Assembly (NCBI GenBank): GCA_025964715.1
Contig: JAOPYH010000377.1
Coordinates: 1 to 57,194 of the forward strand
Length of the DNA stretch: 57,194 nucleotides
Source: Streptosporangiaceae bacterium
GTDB lineage: Bacteria; Actinomycetota; Actinomycetes; Streptosporangiales; Streptosporangiaceae
Reading direction: 5' to 3'
The position numbers and the translations under genes are program-made. Shown here piece after piece: positions 38,221 through 49,223 of this stretch. Within the stretch, counting starts at the first letter, position 1. Every line of letters begins with the position of its first letter. The notes beneath the pieces are model-generated. The model saw only the letters and a program-made list of their open reading frames with translations. It had not been told where the DNA came from and made no database searches.

Positions 38221-38405
38221 AGCGCCTTCGATTAGATCTTTACAGACGAGGGCGTGAGGGCTGTGGACACTCTGCGGGACGCCACGGGTCAACTGCTATG
38301 CGGATGCGACGAGTTCTGGAGCAGCACCTCGAGTGGCACTGTGTCGCTGTGGCATTGTGAGCCCGGGAGACGCGGCTGGACGCGTCGCGACCGCTGGGAG
38401 CGCCG

Positions 38406-39101
38406 GTGACTCCGACCTTGGTCTTGGTTCATGGGGCATGGCACGACACCTGGTGCTGGGAAAAGCTCATCGAGTCGCTTGGGGATACCGAGATACGGAC
38501 CGTCTCGCTCCCGTCCAGCGGTGACGATCCGTCAGCACTCGGTGATCTGCGCGCCGATGCCGACGCTGTCCGCTCTGTGATCGCGAGTGTCGACGGACCG
38601 GTCGTGGTCTGCGCACATTCGTACGGTGGGCTGCCGGCGACCGAAGTCGCGGGCGAGGTCGGGGACGTGCGGCGGCTGGTGTACCTGTGCGCCTTCCAGC
38701 TCGATGTCGGTGAGTCGCTGCTGGGCGCGGCCGGCGGCAGAAGGCCCGAGTGGTGGGGCGTGCATGAGGCGCAGGGTTACATCGAGGCGCTGTGCCCGCG
38801 GGAGATCTTCTACGGCGACCTCGAGGCTGAAGCGGCGTCCGCGGCAACTGCCCGACTCGGCTACCAGTCGCTTCAGTCCGTGTCGCAACCGCTGACCAGG
38901 GCCGCTTGGCGGACCATTCCGAGCACGTACGTCGTCGCCGAGCGGGACGCGGCGATCCCGGTGGCGGTTCAGGAGGCGATGGCCCAGCGTGCCCATCAGA
39001 TCCGGTACCTGGACACCTCGCATTCGCCATACCTGTCACAACCGGCCCTCGTGGCCGACCTGTTGCGGGAGGAACTGGCGAAGGCGAGCGCCGAAGGCTG
39101 A
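38406..39101 (+). CDS. Alpha/beta hydrolase
   Basis: A 231-residue alpha/beta hydrolase starting at GTG 38406. LVLVHGAWHDTWCWEKLIESL gives the oxyanion strand; VVCAHSYGGLPA is the nucleophile elbow (Ser in HSYGG); late YLDTSHSPYLSQP holds the catalytic His. This is the small esterase-like type common in actinomycetes (HGAWHD subtype). Substrate unknown. It converges on the Ddn-like gene. Confidence 0.85.
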   Translation: MTPTLVLVHGAWHDTWCWEKLIESLGDTEIRTVSLPSSGDDPSALGDLRADADAVRSVIASVDGPVVVCAHSYGGLPATEVAGEVGDVRRLVYLCAFQLDVGESLLGAAGGRRPEWWGVHEAQGYIEALCPREIFYGDLEAEAASAATARLGYQSLQSVSQPLTRAAWRTIPSTYVVAERDAAIPVAVQEAMAQRAHQIRYLDTSHSPYLSQPALVADLLREELAKASAEG

Positions 39102-39116
39102 TCTGTAAGCCCGTAC

Positions 39117-39467
39117 TCATACACCGGCTCCGCGGACGGCTATGCACGTGTTGGGTGTACCTACGGGTGGGACCTCCCGCAGGTATTGCCGAAGGACCGA
39201 AACGCTCTCTTCGGGCGCCAACTCGGCGACGCGCAAAGTCTCTCGACGACGCCCTCTGGCGATCCGAACCTCCCCGGTGACACGAGCGTTGCGCACCCAG
39301 TTGGTCACGCCGTAGGCGGCCACCAGCCATCGTTGATCACCGTGCTGCATGACGTCGACCGGGGTGGAGTGCAGTTCGCCGGTCTTCCTGCCCCGCACGG
39401 TAAGCACGTGGCGGTAGCTCTTGCCGAGCCCGAGCCGGGTCATCACGAGGAGAACAAGATTAACCAC
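39117..39467 (-). CDS. Deazaflavin (F420)-dependent nitroreductase-family protein, shortened
   Basis: A 116-residue protein of the Ddn-like family: RLGLGKSYRHVLTVRGRKTGELHSTPVDVMQHGDQRWLVAAYGVTNWVRNARVTGEVRIARG. Relatives are nearer 140-150 residues; here the C-terminus ends REVPPVGTPNTCIAVRGAGV instead of the usual aromatic tail, and the N-terminus (LAKIAASERAR) appears in another frame just upstream of GTG 39467. The gene may have suffered a frameshift at one or both ends. Members use reduced F420 to reduce nitro or quinone compounds. Confidence 0.6.
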   Translation of the reverse strand: MVNLVLLVMTRLGLGKSYRHVLTVRGRKTGELHSTPVDVMQHGDQRWLVAAYGVTNWVRNARVTGEVRIARGRRRETLRVAELAPEESVSVLRQYLREVPPVGTPNTCIAVRGAGV

Positions 39468-39559
39468 CCTCGCGCCCGTTCCGACGCGGCGATCTTGGCC
39501 AATGTCCGCTCCTTGTCAGGTCCTTGCCTTTCGGCGGCTGCGGACGGCCGCAGAAGTGA

Positions 39560-41071
39560 TCACGGTCGGCGGGACGCCAGGGCGACCAGGGCCGATGCCG
39601 CGACGGCGACAGCCGCGGCCAGCGCGATGTACACGCCCAGGGAAAGGGAGATGTGCAAGGCCATCCCCATGGTGCGCAACTCGTCGCTGCTGAGTTTCCC
39701 GTAATGGGGGTGTTCGCTATGCAGGTCCTGCCGCCGGAGGAGAAGGCCGGCGACCGATGCGATGGCGAGGCAGCCGGGGATGGCCGCCCACACGACGGCG
39801 AAGCGCTGGGTGAACTCGTGTGTGATCGCGATGTTGATCGCGACCACGGCCATGATGAGGGTGAGGACGCCCCAGAGGGTGTGTATTCCACTGACATCGG
39901 CGACGTCGGTGAGCCTGTGCAGCCCGCTGTCCACGCCGACGCGTGCCCACGGCAGGAAGGTCGCCACACCGAGGACGACGGCGGCGGCTGCAGTCGTACG
40001 CGCCGCCGCACGACCAGGTTTCTGGGATCGTGTTCGCGAGGACGGGAAGTGTGGCGGGGCCGGTCGATGCTGCTGCCATGGGCCGGCCGGCTGAGGGGCC
40101 GGTGCCGCGTACGGCCCAGGCACATGCGGTCCGGGCGCATGCGGTCCGCGTGGGTTCGGCCCCCCCACGGGCGGCATGTGACCGGGTGACAATGCTGCGG
40201 CGGGCTGGGAGGCGGACGCGCGGGAGCCTTCGGTGAGCAGTGTCTCCGGTGCGGTCGCGGATTCGGTGCCGCCGAGCAGGCGAAGGAGGATCTGGCGGGC
40301 GGTGGGCCGGTGGGCCGGATGCTTGGCGAGGCAAGCGGCGGCGATGTCACGCAGTGGCCCGGTCAGCGCGCCTAGGTCGGGCTGTTCGTGCAGGATCCGG
40401 TGCATCACCGCGGGGATGGAGTCCTGCCCGAACGGCGTGACGCCGTTCGAGGCGTAGGCGATGGTGCAACCCCAGGCGAAGATGTCGGTGGCCGGGCCGA
40501 GCCTCCCGCCGCTGATCTGCTCAGGCGCCATATATGCGGGTGTGCCGACGATGGCGCTGGACAGCGTGCCAGTGGCCTCCAGCGCGCGGGCGATGCCGAA
40601 GTCGATGACGCGGGCGCCGTCGGGGCCCATGATCACGTTGTTCGGTTTGAAATCACGGTGCACGATTCCGGCTTCGTGAATCGCCGCGAGCGCTGTCACC
40701 GTCGCGATCGCGAGCCGTTGCAGCGCGGGCCCGTGTGGAATTTTTCCGGCGGCGATCATCTCCGATAGCGATGGGCCATCGACGAACTCGCTGACGATAT
40801 AGGGGCGGTCGCCATCCAGATCCGCGTCGAGCACGCGGGCCGTGCAGAACGGCGCGACCCGCTCGGCATGGGCGAGTTCGGCCGCGAACCGGGCGCGGGC
40901 CTTGGCGTCCCCGCTGAACCGGGCATGCAGCAGCTTGACCGCCACGTGCTCGCCGTTCGCGGCCTCACCTCGGTATACCGCGCCCTGGCCGCCTTCTCCC
41001 AGCAACCCGACCAGCCCGTATCTGCCGATGCGCTGAGGATCGCCGGTACGAAGCGGTTGCGGCTCCTGCAT
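39560..41071 (-). CDS. Membrane Ser/Thr protein kinase (Hanks type)
   Basis: A 503-residue kinase started at ATG 41071, with GGAGAAG upstream. Residues ~15-265 form the kinase domain: LLGEGGQGAVYRG (glycine loop), HVAVKLLH (Lys), IVHRDFKPNN (catalytic loop), VIDFGIA (DFG), GTPAYMAPEQ. A Pro/Gly-rich linker follows, then about four TM helices, ending in the membrane without PASTA or other sensor repeats. It is unusual in carrying four rather than one TM segment. Its targets are unknown; proximity to the precursor cluster may be chance. Confidence 0.87.
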   Translation of the reverse strand: MQEPQPLRTGDPQRIGRYGLVGLLGEGGQGAVYRGEAANGEHVAVKLLHARFSGDAKARARFAAELAHAERVAPFCTARVLDADLDGDRPYIVSEFVDGPSLSEMIAAGKIPHGPALQRLAIATVTALAAIHEAGIVHRDFKPNNVIMGPDGARVIDFGIARALEATGTLSSAIVGTPAYMAPEQISGGRLGPATDIFAWGCTIAYASNGVTPFGQDSIPAVMHRILHEQPDLGALTGPLRDIAAACLAKHPAHRPTARQILLRLLGGTESATAPETLLTEGSRASASQPAAALSPGHMPPVGGPNPRGPHAPGPHVPGPYAAPAPQPAGPWQQHRPAPPHFPSSRTRSQKPGRAAARTTAAAAVVLGVATFLPWARVGVDSGLHRLTDVADVSGIHTLWGVLTLIMAVVAINIAITHEFTQRFAVVWAAIPGCLAIASVAGLLLRRQDLHSEHPHYGKLSSDELRTMGMALHISLSLGVYIALAAAVAVAASALVALASRRP

Positions 41072-41283
41072 ATTCTTCTCCAACGGCATTTGGGACGAAG
41101 GCGACAGTACAGGAACCGGGCGCGGTTTCGGCGTCGAATTCACTGGGATCGGTGGCCGCTCGCATGATGGCCTAGGAACCGGGAATGACGGTTTCCGACC
41201 TCGGCGGCGACCCGTCCGCCCGGCCGGTGACATCCGTGGCGGGACCTGCTCAGCGGCCCCGCCTGGCGGTCGGGTCATGCGAC

Positions 41284-41303
41284 CCTGACCTGACCTGACC
41301 TGA
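41284..41303. repeat. Tandem CCTGA x4
   Basis: Four perfect 5-bp units upstream of the MFS gene. It could arise from slippage; no function can be assigned. Confidence 0.6.
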
Positions 41304-41333
41304 GCCGCGGGTCGGTGCGGAAACCCGTCCGAA

Positions 41334-41339
41334 TATGAT
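41334..41339 (+). promoter_or_regulatory. -10-like TATGAT, possibly for a leaderless MFS transcript
   Basis: TATGAT ends nine bases before GTG 41348, so transcription would begin about at the start codon. No good -35 is seen 16-18 bp upstream, and no ribosome site precedes the GTG. Confidence 0.35.
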
Positions 41340-41347
41340 CACTGGCA

Positions 41348-42661
41348 GTGTCGAAAGTCAGCAACCCTGCGGGGGAGCCACGGCAGGTGAGTTCTCGACC
41401 GGTGTCCCTCGCTAGCGTGGCGCCGGCCGTCTTTCTGCCCACCTTGATCTTCGAGACCGGCATGGGGGCACTCGCACCCATGATCGCGCTGAGCGGGCGC
41501 GAGGTCGGTGCTTCCATCGGCGCGGCCGGGCTGGTGCTGGCGCTGCTCGGAGTGGGGCAGATCCTGGGGGACGTACCGGCCGGGGCGCTCGCGGCCCGGC
41601 TGGGGGATCGCAAGGCGATGCTCATCGCCGCCGGGATCGCCGTGGTGACGCTTCTGGGTTGCGCGATGGCCCGCACGCTGTGGCAACTGGCGTTGGCGGT
41701 AACCGCCACCGGGGCGACGAACGCCGTGTTCACCCTGGCCCGGCAGTCCTACCTGACCGAGATCATCCCCACGGGACTGCGGGCCCGCGCGCTTTCCACA
41801 CTCGGTGGCATGTCCCGGGTGGGGGCGTTCATCGGGCCGTTCATGGGCGCCGTGGTGGTGCACGGCCGCTCCGTGCGCGACGTCTACTGGCTGGCCCTGG
41901 CGTGCACGGTGACAGCCGGGCTGGTCGTCCTGTTCGTGGCCGACGTGGCCACGCCGGCCACGGCTCGGGAGCGCCGGTCCGCACCTGTTTCCGTCAGGTC
42001 CGTGGTGGTGCGGCACCGCAGGGTCTTCCTGAGCCTCGGTGTGGCCGTCCTCCTCGTGGGGTCGGTGCGTGCCACCCGGCAGGCGGTGCTGCCCCTGTGG
42101 GCCGAGCACCTTGGTCTGAATCCCTCCGCCACGAGCGTCGTCTTCGGGATCGCCGGGCTCGTGGACACCCTGACCTTCTATCCCTCCGGGAAGGTCATGG
42201 ACCGTGCGGGCAGGCTGTGGATCGCCGTCCCCTCAATGCTCGTACTCGGGCTGACCCAGGCCGCCGTGCCGCTCACCCACGGACTGCTGTCGCTGACCGT
42301 CGTCGCGATGCTCATGGGGTTCGGCAACGGGATCGGCAGCGGGATCCTGATGACCCTCGGCGCGGATGTCGCGCCGCCGGAGACCCGCTCGCAGTTCCTC
42401 GGGGTCTGGAGGCTGTGCGCCGATTCCGGAAGCGCCGGCGGGCCGCTGGTCGTCTCCGCCGCCGCCGGGCTGGGCAGCCTGGCCGCCGGCATCACCACGA
42501 TGGGCGTGATGGGAGTGGTGGCCGCGGCCGCACTGCTGCGCTGGGTGCCGCGATACTCCCCCTTCGCCACGACAGGTACCCGGTCGCGAGAAACCGTGGC
42601 GGCGAAGGTCTCGGCTCGGCAAGGTGCCAATGCCACAAGCGATGAGGAGCTGCGGACATGA
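41348..42661 (+). CDS. MFS transporter (12 TM)
   Basis: A 437-residue MFS protein. PAVFLPTLIFETGMGALAPMIALSG is TM1; the motif A loop reads GALAARLGDRKAML between TM2 and TM3; ARALSTLGGMSRVGAFIGPFMGA resembles motif C of exporters. About 12 TM helices are visible. It is probably a drug or metabolite exporter; no substrate evidence. The start at GTG 41348 fits the conserved region. Confidence 0.87.
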   Translation: MSKVSNPAGEPRQVSSRPVSLASVAPAVFLPTLIFETGMGALAPMIALSGREVGASIGAAGLVLALLGVGQILGDVPAGALAARLGDRKAMLIAAGIAVVTLLGCAMARTLWQLALAVTATGATNAVFTLARQSYLTEIIPTGLRARALSTLGGMSRVGAFIGPFMGAVVVHGRSVRDVYWLALACTVTAGLVVLFVADVATPATARERRSAPVSVRSVVVRHRRVFLSLGVAVLLVGSVRATRQAVLPLWAEHLGLNPSATSVVFGIAGLVDTLTFYPSGKVMDRAGRLWIAVPSMLVLGLTQAAVPLTHGLLSLTVVAMLMGFGNGIGSGILMTLGADVAPPETRSQFLGVWRLCADSGSAGGPLVVSAAAGLGSLAAGITTMGVMGVVAAAALLRWVPRYSPFATTGTRSRETVAAKVSARQGANATSDEELRT

Positions 42662-42887
42662 GCCCCACCTGCACCACCGCAGTGCGGAACCCGGTGATCA
42701 GCGTCGCCGCCGGCCCCGTCAGGCTTTTGTCGGCCAGGCGTCCACCGTCCAGCAACCAAGGCCCCTGCCATACCGCCGGCAGCAACCCACCGGCTACCGC
42801 GGCCGTCCCGGCCGCCACCAGGCCCCAGCCCGTCAACCGCCTGAGCGCCCGGCCCGTACGCGCCCGCCGTCGGTGCGCATGCTTCAT
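42492..42887 (-). CDS. Hypothetical small membrane protein, uncertain
   Basis: A frame of 131 codons from ATG 42887: a basic start (KHAHRRRARTGRALRRL), one hydrophobic helix (GWGLVAAGTAAVAGGLL), then LADKSLTGPAATLITGFRTAVVQVG. The 3' third lies antisense to the MFS gene and reads like noise, so only the first ~75 codons look gene-like. It could be a short gene whose end was lost next to the MFS gene, or no gene. No other candidate fills 42662-43023. Confidence 0.3.
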   Translation of the reverse strand: MKHAHRRRARTGRALRRLTGWGLVAAGTAAVAGGLLPAVWQGPWLLDGGRLADKSLTGPAATLITGFRTAVVQVGLMSAAPHRLWHWHLAEPRPSPPRFLATGYLSWRRGSIAAPSAAVRPRPPLPSRPSW

Positions 42888-43023
42888 CACAGCGCATCCC
42901 ACGCACTCTTGGCGGTTTTGACCTGGAACGTGGCCGCACCCGGACGCAGTCCTCGACGCGGGGATGGAGACCTGCGTGACGGTGGGAGGCGGACCGTGCA
43001 CCGCCTGGGCGAGCTCGGGGCCG

Positions 43024-43215
43024 CTACAGGTCGAATTCTCCGGCGCGGATACGGCCGAGCAGGCTGCCGAAGGCGCCCGGTGAGACGGTGAGATGGCCGG
43101 CATCCGGGTTCTTGCTGTCCCTGAGTCCGACGCCATCGGGGAGCTGGGCCGCTTCCACACAGGCATTGCCGGAGGTGTCGCTGCGGGTGCTCTTTCGCCA
43201 CGCGGGGGTACTCAC
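43024..43215 (-). CDS. DUF397 domain protein, module 2
   Basis: A 63-residue DUF397 protein: [61 protein letters not shown] 43215 overlaps the stop of the XRE-DUF5753 gene (GTGA), so the two are coupled. The order regulator then DUF397 is reversed relative to module 1. A truncated relative of this very gene lies at 45455-45560. Confidence 0.85.
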   Translation of the reverse strand: MSTPAWRKSTRSDTSGNACVEAAQLPDGVGLRDSKNPDAGHLTVSPGAFGSLLGRIRAGEFDL

Positions 43216-44030
43216 GCCATGTTCTCCATCGCTTGCTCTATGAGACTCCTGGTCGAGTCCCGGGACAGCGCATCTGCTCCGATGCGGTCATACCGTACGC
43301 CGTATCTCCGGATCTCCGCCCTGTCCAGGGACAGTCTGCCGCCGCCCACGGCCTCCATGTAGGCGACGTCTCCCTCGTCCACGGTCGTGATCGTGAAAGA
43401 TCCGTCCAGCCCGACGTGCGCGCCCAGCGACCTTGGCACGACACGGATCACCACGTTGGCGAGCCCACTGACCTCGAGCAGGCGCGCCAGCTGGGCCCGC
43501 ATCACCTCTGGGCCGCCTACCGGCTGGTCGAGGATGCTCTGATTCAGCAGGGCCCATAGGAGAGGTGGATCCTCCCTGGTCAGGACCGCCTGCCGTTTCA
43601 TGCGAGCCGCCACGGCCGCGTCGACGTCCTTGACCACCTGGCCTGCGGTCAGCAGTGCCCGCGCGTACTCCTCCGTCTGGAGGAGTCCCGGTACGATCAA
43701 CGCCTCGTAAATGCGCATGACGGTTGCTCGCCGTTCATAGGCCACATGCTGAGCGAACCAGTCCGCGTCATGCCTCGCGCGGGCATACCTGAGTAGACGG
43801 CTGAAATGTCCGTTCAGCACCCATAGCTCGTCGAGCTTTTTGGCCTGGTCGTCGTCCAGTCGCCAGCCTGGCCGGGCGGCTTCCATGTTCGAGACACTCT
43901 GCCTGTTGCACCCGAGCAGCAAACCCAGCTGCGCACACGAGAGGTTCTGCTTGGTGCGGTAGAAGTGCAGGTCGACCGCCATCCAATGCCATATCGACGA
44001 GTCGGGATCCAGCGACTCCCTGAGTGCCAC
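43212..44030 (-). CDS. XRE-type HTH regulator with DUF5753, module 2
   Basis: Started at GTG 44030 after GAGGA, the protein has 272 residues and begins VALRESLDPDSSIWHWMAVDLHFYRTKQNLSCAQLG, the usual start of this subfamily. HTH: LGLLLGCNRQSVSNMEAARPGWRLDDDQAKKLDELW. DUF5753: YEALIVPGLLQTEEYARALLTAG and LANVVIRVVPRSLGAHVGLDGSFTI. A longer same-frame extension to 44141 has no support. It pairs with the DUF397 gene behind it and with the divergent HATPase. Confidence 0.87.
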   Translation of the reverse strand: MALRESLDPDSSIWHWMAVDLHFYRTKQNLSCAQLGLLLGCNRQSVSNMEAARPGWRLDDDQAKKLDELWVLNGHFSRLLRYARARHDADWFAQHVAYERRATVMRIYEALIVPGLLQTEEYARALLTAGQVVKDVDAAVAARMKRQAVLTREDPPLLWALLNQSILDQPVGGPEVMRAQLARLLEVSGLANVVIRVVPRSLGAHVGLDGSFTITTVDEGDVAYMEAVGGGRLSLDRAEIRRYGVRYDRIGADALSRDSTRSLIEQAMENMA

Positions 44031-44073
44031 GGCTGATTTCCTCGTGTCTCGTATGTCTGGTGAGACGCGACAA

Positions 44074-44108
44074 GTTAACACCTTAACGCCCACCATGACA
44101 GGTGTAAC
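44074..44108. promoter_or_regulatory. Inverted GTTAACACCT / AGGTGTAAC pair between regulator and HATPase
   Basis: GTTAACACCT (44074-44083) and AGGTGTAAC (44100-44108) are complements except for one extra A, 16 nt apart. They lie in the divergent promoter region of module 2 and may be the operator of the XRE-DUF5753 protein. The sequence differs from the TGCANG array of module 1. Confidence 0.4.
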
Positions 44109-44143
44109 CGGAAAGAAGTCGGGGACGGCATAGGACGGCAAAA

Positions 44144-44563
44144 ATGGGCATGACTGTGACTGGAACGGGCAAGACCCGCCTAGAAATTACTTTGGTGCCT
44201 ATTCCACAATCTGTGGGTATCGCCCGGGTCTTCGTCAGGCACTACCTCATCAGCCTCCGGTATGCCGATCTGATCGAGACCTCCTGCCAGATCACGTCCG
44301 AGCTCGTCACCAACGCCGTCAGGGCAACGGCCTCTGCTGACCCCGCGGCCCGGGGCCGCATCCGGCTGTACCTCGGCCCTAACCGCGGCCGTCCGCTGTT
44401 GGAGGTCTGGGATTCGTCCCCGCATCTGCCCGTCCTGCGGGACCCGGACTTCGTTTCCGAGTCCGGGAGGGGGCTGAGCATCGTGAAGTCACTGGCCGCG
44501 GAGTTCGGCTGGTACGAGACCAAGGGGGAGCGAGGTAAGACGGTATGGGCACTTCTCAGGTGA
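44144..44563 (+). CDS. RsbW-like ATP-binding protein (HATPase_c), module 2
   Basis: A 139-residue GHKL protein: TSELVTNAVRATA (N-box), LEVWDSSPHLPVLRDPDF (G1-like), SGRGLSIVKSLAAEFGW. Compared with module 1 it lacks the long basic N-terminus. It diverges from the XRE-DUF5753 gene, completing the second three-gene module. Confidence 0.83.
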   Translation: MGMTVTGTGKTRLEITLVPIPQSVGIARVFVRHYLISLRYADLIETSCQITSELVTNAVRATASADPAARGRIRLYLGPNRGRPLLEVWDSSPHLPVLRDPDFVSESGRGLSIVKSLAAEFGWYETKGERGKTVWALLR

Positions 44564-44805
44564 CAGTGCCTGATCGGCTACGCATGGGCCGGCCTCAGCG
44601 GAGTCGCGGCTGCCGCATCCGTGTGTGCGTAGAACGCTCTCGGGCAATGGCTGCGGCGTGTGGAGGCGGAGGACGTCGGCCACCGCCGAGCTCCGTGACA
44701 CTGCATGGCATGGGACCGAAGGCGCCGAGCATGCCGCTCGCGGTCCTTACAGAACGCGGCCTCTCGTTCCGCAGTTATCGATCAAGCAACCGTTAAGGTT
44801 CGGCC

Positions 44806-45372
44806 ATGCAGCGTATGACGGGAATATTGATTGGTGCGGTCTTTGGGACGATCTTCGTGATCGTCAACGCGCACAGCCCTTTGAACGCGACGATTGGAAC
44901 CCTCCTCCGAGGGATCGCCGTACTCGGCCTCGGCAGCGTCATCGGGATGTGGGTCCTCGCCGTCAGGCGGGCGAAAACCGGTGGCGTCCGGCCGGCCCGC
45001 ATTCCGGGAGCGGTGAACATGTTCAGCCCGCGCTATTTGCTCGTCGTCGCCGCCGAGGTCGTCCTGCTGTTCGGCGGGATCGCGCTGCTTCGTGCTTTGG
45101 ACCGACCCGAAGAGACCAACGTCGCCTGGGTCGCGTTCGTCGTCGGCATCCACTTTGTCGCGCTGGCGCCGGTCTGGAGGCAACGCGGCATCCTTGTGCC
45201 CGGTGTGGTCCTCACCCTGTTCGGTGTCGCCGGGTTGGTCTTGGCGGCGACCTCCGCCGTCGAGTGGGTGCCCTTCGCCAGCGGCGTGCTGTCGGCAGCC
45301 GTACTGCTGGCGGGCTGCGTCACCTTCGCCTGGCGCGGGATGGCGTCTCAGGCCGAGCTTCGCACGCAATGA
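44806..45372 (+). CDS. Membrane protein of unknown function
   Basis: A 188-residue protein with about six hydrophobic segments: TGILIGAVFGTIFVIVNA, GIAVLGLGSVIGMWVLAV, LLVVAAEVVLLFGGIALL, VAWVAFVVGIHFVALAPVW, VLTLFGVAGLVLAAT, and FASGVLSAAVLLAGCVTFAW. No conserved charged motif stands out. ATG 44806 has a weak ribosome site (AAGG). I do not recognise the family. Confidence 0.65.
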   Translation: MQRMTGILIGAVFGTIFVIVNAHSPLNATIGTLLRGIAVLGLGSVIGMWVLAVRRAKTGGVRPARIPGAVNMFSPRYLLVVAAEVVLLFGGIALLRALDRPEETNVAWVAFVVGIHFVALAPVWRQRGILVPGVVLTLFGVAGLVLAATSAVEWVPFASGVLSAAVLLAGCVTFAWRGMASQAELRTQ

Positions 45373-45454
45373 TCAGCGGATGAGGGCGGTAGCTGCTCAC
45401 CCTTCGATGAAGATCAACGATCGACGTCACGCGGGATATGACAGAGAGCACTGT

Positions 45455-45560
45455 TTAGGACTGCTCAAGGTCGAACTCTCCGACGCTGATACGGCCGAGC
45501 AGGTCGCCGAAGACACCTGGAGAGACGGTCAGATGACCGGCATCAGGGTTCTTGCTCTCC
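45455..45560 (-). pseudogene. 3' remnant of a third DUF397 gene
   Basis: On the minus strand [21 protein letters not shown] continues GRISVGEFDLEQS and stops. It matches the last 31 residues of the module 2 DUF397 protein almost exactly, with close DNA similarity over about 100 bp. The first half is missing and the fragment abuts a piece of an ABC ATPase gene. Confidence 0.8.
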
Positions 45561-45745
45561 CGTGTGACCGTTCCGGCGCCGCTCGTCCAGGCCGCCGCGC
45601 AGGGCCCCGAACAGGTCGATCGCCTCCCCGCCGGTCAGGTTCGGCCACAGGTTCACGTCACCCGGCACGTAGGCCAGGCGGCGGTGCAGCGCCAGCGCGT
45701 CCTGCCAGGGGTGCGCGTCCAGCAGGCGCACCTCAGGTCGTCGGC
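45560..45745 (-). pseudogene. Internal fragment of an ABC transporter ATPase
   Basis: On the minus strand [53 protein letters not shown] is the segment after Walker A through the Q-loop of a drug-type ABC ATPase. Walker A, the signature and Walker B are all absent. It ends exactly where the DUF397 remnant begins. The next stretch, 45746-45835, has a frame [17 protein letters not shown] that I cannot place. Confidence 0.7.
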
Positions 45746-45852
45746 GAAGACCTCCACCATGGCGAGGCCGAGCCGCGGGAAGCCCTCGACGGTGAGAGCG
45801 TCGACCCGCGGCGGCGGGGGAGCCGTCGACCATGGCGCGCGCCATTGCCGGG

Positions 45853-49155
<3,303 letters not shown>

Positions 49156-49223
49156 CGCAGTCCTTCCCCCGCGCGGTGACGAGCGCGCGCGCCCATCGCT
49201 CGCTCACCCGGCCGGTCGGGTGC

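Noticed and set aside
41284..41303. CCTGA tandem repeat as a CRISPR-like or regulatory array
   Set aside because: Only four 5-bp units with no spacers; simple slippage explains it.
44564..44805. A possible gene in the gap after the second HATPase
   Set aside because: Open frames here are Arg-rich and run antisense or out of frame into the next gene; no ribosome site or motif supports one.
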